Source: Symbiodinium natans (taxonomy: Eukaryota; Sar; Dinophyceae; Suessiales; Symbiodiniaceae). Taken from it: a stretch of 64,000 nt of DNA. Shown piece by piece: positions 60,341 through 64,000 of the stretch. Position numbers and translations under genes: made by a program. Numbering within the stretch: the first letter of the stretch is position 1; the number at the start of each line of letters is the position of its first letter. Location: contig CAJNDS010000913.1 of the NCBI GenBank assembly GCA_905221605.1, positions 704,836 through 768,835 of the forward strand, written 5' to 3'. The notes beneath the pieces were generated by a model that saw only the letters and a list, made by a program, of their open reading frames with translations, was not told the DNA's origin and searched no databases.

Positions 60341-60470
60341 AATATAATATAATATAATATAATATAATATAATATAATATAATATAATATAATATAATAT
60401 AATATAATATAATATAATATAATATAATATAAAATATATATATATATATATACATACATATGTATATATT
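60341..60470. repeat. AATAT then TA microsatellite, right flank
   Basis: About 18 AATAT pentamers start directly after the LTR and pass into (TA)n, mirroring the left flank. Confidence 0.95.
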
Positions 60471-60823
60471 ATAAAGCAGGGTGCTGCAGGGTTTAGGGTT
60501 TAGGGCTTCGGGGTCATAGGGAGAGGGCGCCTCTTGGAGAAAGTGGATACCGAAGGTCACCCCTTCTTCTGCAACTCGAGTAGGGTTGAGGGTTTAGGGT
60601 TTAGGGTTTGGGGTTTGGGGTTTGGGGCGTGCGAAAAGCAGTCGCGCAGCAAACTTCGAGCCACGACCTTGTTGGCCTTAGGGGGCCGTGTCCGATTCCA
60701 AACTGCCGACACCGATGCCTACTAAAACCCCCCCCCCAAGAAAAAAAAGAAAAGTGTCCGTTCTTATAAGGGCAAAATAATTAGGGATAACACTTTCTGG
60801 TTCTCGAAGGGTTCTTATAAAGC

Positions 60824-62732
60824 ATGGCTCAGGCGCCCACGGAGCAGGAAGCCAAGCTGTATGCCTACCTGCACCAGCGGGCCGACCTCAAGGTGAGGGG
60901 TTTAGGGTTTCGGGCTTTCGGGTTTCGGTTTCGGGTTTCGGGTTTAGGGTTGCTTGAATAGGGTTTGGGGGGGTTGTGCACTTTTTTTGTGAGACTGGGC
61001 AGCCACCAAAAGCAATTCAACAGGGCTCTCCACTCGGCAGCCTGCGCAAGCCAGGTCTCCAGGGGAAGCATCCCTGTTGGCTTCTACTCGTGCATGTTTC
61101 TCGACGAGGGTGCGAGCCTCACGATCCAAGCAGTTCGGTATTCGTCGTAGTGTCTTCATTAATGGCGTTTGGGCCGCTTCTTTGCCTCAAGCGACCATGA
61201 AAGGTCAACCTTTGTACTTGGAGACCCGATTTGGTGGCATCGACGATGATGGCGAACCTGTGGGGCCTCAATATCAGGCCGCAAAGTGCCAAAGTGCTGC
61301 CGCTGCGACTTTCGCCCTTCGAGCCTGCGCCAGGTCAGCTGGAAAGCAGAGAAGGAGGTGTTCCCTGGCAGAGCACATGAGATCGCCCAAGGAAGGGCCA
61401 ACATGAGCTGATGTAAGCTGATCATGTAGAACATCTTCCTGCGCATGAGCCCAAAGCTGCTCCGGTAGAAAGCACGCTAATGGCTGTGGGTGCGCAGAAG
61501 TGGCTTGGAACCTTGTGCTCGAACCTTCTTGCAGAACCGCTTCAAGAAACGCGGTTCAACGGAACTCCAGTTAGGGTTAGAGAATTTGTACATTAAACAG
61601 TTGAACCTTTGTTCAAGGACTCTGCTTAGAGAGCTCTCCTCGAAAACCCGTTCAAGCCGGGCCGGCTGTCAACGAAAGTTCTGCGGGCCCAGCCCACTGC
61701 AGATGTGTCCACCAAGGATTCCGCCCCTTGACAGCCTGAGCGATGGGCACGCCCGACGTGTTTGTTCATGCCCAGCTCCCTAAACCCTAAACCCTAAACC
61801 CTAAACCCTAAACCCTAAACCCTAAACCCTAAGCCCTAAACCCTAAACCCTAAACCCTAAACCCTAAACCCCAAGGCTCCGAACCTGAAAGATGCTGCTG
61901 CCAGGTGGTACCGGGACCTCGATGACCTCTGGAGCAACGTCCTCTCCTACTTCGAGAAGCGGGGCATCCTTAGCGAGGAGCGCCGAGTTGAAAGCGCGGC
62001 AGTGTATGGTGGGTTCTCCAAAAGTGATGGTCCCTTTGTGGGTACCCGAAAAATAGGTAGGGGCCGCCTAGCTCATAAGGACCCCGCAAAAAGTCATCAT
62101 GTTTGGAGAAGTGACCACAGAGCACGTTACCCTTGAGAACCATGGGGTTCCGGGTTAAGGGCTCAGGGCTTAGGGTTTCGGGTGATATGCCTCCAGGAGA
62201 CGTTGGAATACCTGGACGCCGATCCTTTCGTCCTGTTTGGAATCGACGACCCGCTGACGCAGCAGGACGGGGCACCGAGACTTCGTGGGCACGCTGGGGT
62301 ACGACTCATGGGTTCCCCTACTACCCGCCTCTCATCTACCCCAAAAAGCCCCTAATTTAGCTTAATTAAGGCTATTTAGGGGGGAACCTAGGGGGGATAG
62401 TATTAGAGGTGAGTAGCAGGGGAACCCAGGAGTTTCGGTGCAGGGTTGAATCATCGCGTAATATCTCAACAGAGGCGTTCCATTCCCCCCCCCCCCCCCC
62501 AAACTCTTCCTCCTCCCCAACAGGTCTGTTTCGACAAAACCTTGGGATGCTCCCCCCTTAAACTTATACCACTAGCGGCTCCTTAGTAGGGATTCGAAGA
62601 GGGGGGCACTACAATCCCTCTGAAAGGACTGTTAGTAGAAGGGGGAACATCCCAGCAAAACCAATTCAGGCGCTCCTGAAGCTCGACAAGTTCCCGGCTT
62701 TGATGTGCGACGGCCTGGACCTTACTCTAAGG
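60824..62732 (+). CDS. Unidentified intron-containing gene, first four exons
   Basis: Four exons chain in one frame with GT-AG introns, every exon a multiple of three. Exon 1, 60,824-60,892, starts with ATG: MAQAPTEQEAKLYAYLHQRA, then DLK. Exon 2, 61,876-62,001: APNLKDAAARWYRDLDDLWS, then NVLSYFEKRGIL. Exon 3, 62,197-62,298: ETLEYLDADPFVLFGIDDPL. Exon 4, 62,670-62,732: ALLKLDKFPALMCDGLDLTL. The product looks soluble and mostly helical. I do not recognise the family. Further exons are likely (a helical stretch LDEWAYYLRLQLKMPGK occurs near 62,915, but its phase is unresolved). Introns are rich in telomere-like repeats and MITE-like elements. Confidence 0.6.
60893..61875 (+). other. Intron with telomere-like repeats at both ends
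   Basis: It begins GTGAGGGGTTTAGGGTTTCG and ends in a CCCTAAA array and CCCCAAG, so its two ends are inverted copies of telomere-like sequence. The middle is unique with no gene recognised. Confidence 0.55.
61783..61872. repeat. CCCTAAA telomere-like array abutting a splice acceptor
   Basis: About 13 copies end three bases before exon 2 of the unidentified gene. Confidence 0.93.
62310..62427. mobile_element. MITE-like element, GGGTTCCCCT ends
   Basis: The left end GGGTTCCCCTACTACCCGCC and the complement of the right end (GGGTTCCCCTGCTACTCACC) match at most positions over about 25 bases. It lies in the third intron of the unidentified gene, 11 bases after the donor. Confidence 0.6.
62542..62654. 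mobile_element. Intact MITE-like element, TTGGGATG family
   Basis: TTGGGATGCTCCCCCCTT and AAGGGGGAACATCCCAG are terminal inverted repeats; inner CTAGCGGCTCCTTAGTA and TACAATCCCTCTGAAAGGAC match the 24,290 and 27,907 members. It lies in the third intron of the unidentified gene, 15 bases before the acceptor. Confidence 0.7.
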
Positions 62733-62960
62733 GTCGGAAAAAATTGCTAATGATATTCCGATATTCCCTTATGGCCCCTTTGCAATTCTGCGATACTAAC
62801 CCCCCAAAACCCTTTTCTAATTATTCCCCGGCCCCTAGATTACACTCCCAGAAATCCGAAACTCTCAGCGTGGACCAGAGCCCAGAGTCGTGCACCTGAG
62901 GAGCTGTGCCGACGCTGGATGAATGGGCCTATTACCTGCGTCTCCAGCTCAAGATGCCGG

Positions 62961-64000
62961 GTAAATGTGTGAAGCTGCTGCAGAACCTCTGCCAGACTGG
63001 CCATGTAGACTGGAGTCTTCCCTAAGGCATCGAGCCCCACGACCCACAGCTGATGTGGCTCGTGAGGGTTCAGTGCTCAGCAAGCTCGGCCTAAGAGAAA
63101 AAGCCGTGCCGAGCTTGTGCGTGGGGGGATCAGTGGCCGAGCCGCTGGCTGTGCAGGCAATGCAGGAGACAGAGTTACCCAAGCCTTGGACGTGCTACAA
63201 AGGCCGAAGCCTTGAAGAGCTTGTGCACGTCGGAGATGCCTCTTCTGGTCCTCACAGGCATTGGAAGTATTGTGTGCTACCTCCGGTCTGACAGCGGACA
63301 GGCCGGTGGAGAGTTGCAGCCAGAATGTGTCAGAAGCATGTGTCAGCCCTCTTTTGGACTCTTTTGCTGAAATGCCATCTTAGCCATCATGGTATTTCAG
63401 CTTCGCATCTCCCCGAACTGAACAAGGTCACATGGAAGCATCCCTTCTATGACTACTTCCGTCAGCTCAGGGACTTTTGCCGGCAGGCATCCCGCGACGA
63501 GGCTTCCTGCGTTGAAACACGACTTGCTATGACTTGCTTAAGATTTGGGTGATCTGGAACTCTTTTTTCATGCACTCCTGTGGCTCATTCTGCGCTCTCT
63601 CTGTGCTCAGTGGCAGCTCTCTGCCTGCAGAAGTGTTCTCAGCGTAGCCCACGAGGTGATGCAGGTGCGCTGCAACCGTCTCCTCTGGAGTTATGAAGCC
63701 ACGCGTGTCGAGACCGAACACGACCAGGACTCCCTTCCATTGGCAAGAGAAAACGGCCCTAAAGGCTTCTAGCCGTGAAGCCCGCAAAAGGAAAATGCCA
63801 GTTGTGATCATGGGCAGTCCAGCCTGGAGTCGCCACATTCACTCGACATTTTCGACTTGCCTCTTATGTCCAAGTAGCAGCTTGGGGAACTGGAGGGAAG
63901 GTTCTAAGTATCAGCCCTACGGGTCAAAGACAAACCACAAAGGCGCGGTTGGGAACAGCCGTTGGTCTGTCAACTGACGCGCTCGGTCACCGTGGAACTC
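62961..64000. other. No gene recognised
   Basis: Open frames at 62,965-63,291 and 63,325-63,552 contain plausible peptide stretches (TELPKPWTCYKGRSLEELVH) but no domain or clear splice model. They may be further exons of the upstream gene. Confidence 0.35.

Overview
The window reads as a stretch of dinoflagellate nuclear genome. Four things point there. Interstitial TTTAGGG/CCCTAAA tracts occur throughout, on both strands. An intron-rich protein-kinase gene can be assembled only if GC and GA are allowed as 5' splice dinucleotides beside GT, as is known for Symbiodinium. A long terminal repeat (LTR) contains a stretch almost identical to the 3' half of the dinoflagellate spliced leader. Gene density is low, with long repeat-filled introns.

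Layout. 1-9.1 kb: a decayed tandem array of 1.3-1.8 kb non-coding units. 9.1-17 kb: simple repeats, telomere-like tracts, small inverted-repeat elements, a few unidentified exon-like stretches and an 87-bp minisatellite. 17.2-26 kb, + strand: a Ser/Thr protein kinase with at least nine exons; its introns hold telomere-like arrays, a CTTCCCTC array and palindromic MITE-like elements. 26-30.7 kb: mostly nothing recognisable. 30,775-60,340: a very large LTR retrotransposon bounded by 294-bp LTRs that I read as identical, inserted in an AATAT microsatellite. Its interior appears twice (31.07-44.49 kb and 44.59-60.05 kb) around a 100-N gap, so the span is either a tandem pair or an assembly join of two copies. 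60.8-62.9 kb, + strand: the first exons of an unidentified gene with in-phase GT-AG introns. The remainder has no recognisable gene.

The retrotransposon is the main interest. Consensus ORF1 encodes gag with two CCCH zinc fingers, a protease-like segment, the C-terminal half of a Ty3/gypsy-type reverse transcriptase (thumb side), RNase H, and a DD35E integrase with an HHCC finger and a GPY/F-like tail. ORF2 overlaps its end in another frame and has no early ATG. It encodes a Rossmann-like segment and then the missing N-terminal half of the reverse transcriptase (fingers and palm, YVDD). It continues into a Tpt1/KptA-type RNA 2'-phosphotransferase domain, a C2H2 finger, RanBP2-type fingers, a membrane segment, a SWIM finger and a phospholipase-D-type HKD nuclease domain. 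The reverse transcriptase is thus split and order-swapped around the integrase, and the element carries an RNA-repair-like cargo.

The element is also studded with about twenty short hairpins of one architecture: an outer NGCG/CGCN' helix, one bulged G, a 3-bp inner helix whose sequence covaries freely, and a 3-8 nt loop. They lie in the LTR, the leader, coding sequence and the 3' region. I saw none in the other 34 kb. This family and the split reverse transcriptase with the Tpt1-like domain are the best candidates for something undescribed. All calls come from reading sequence and translations by eye; no database search was run.
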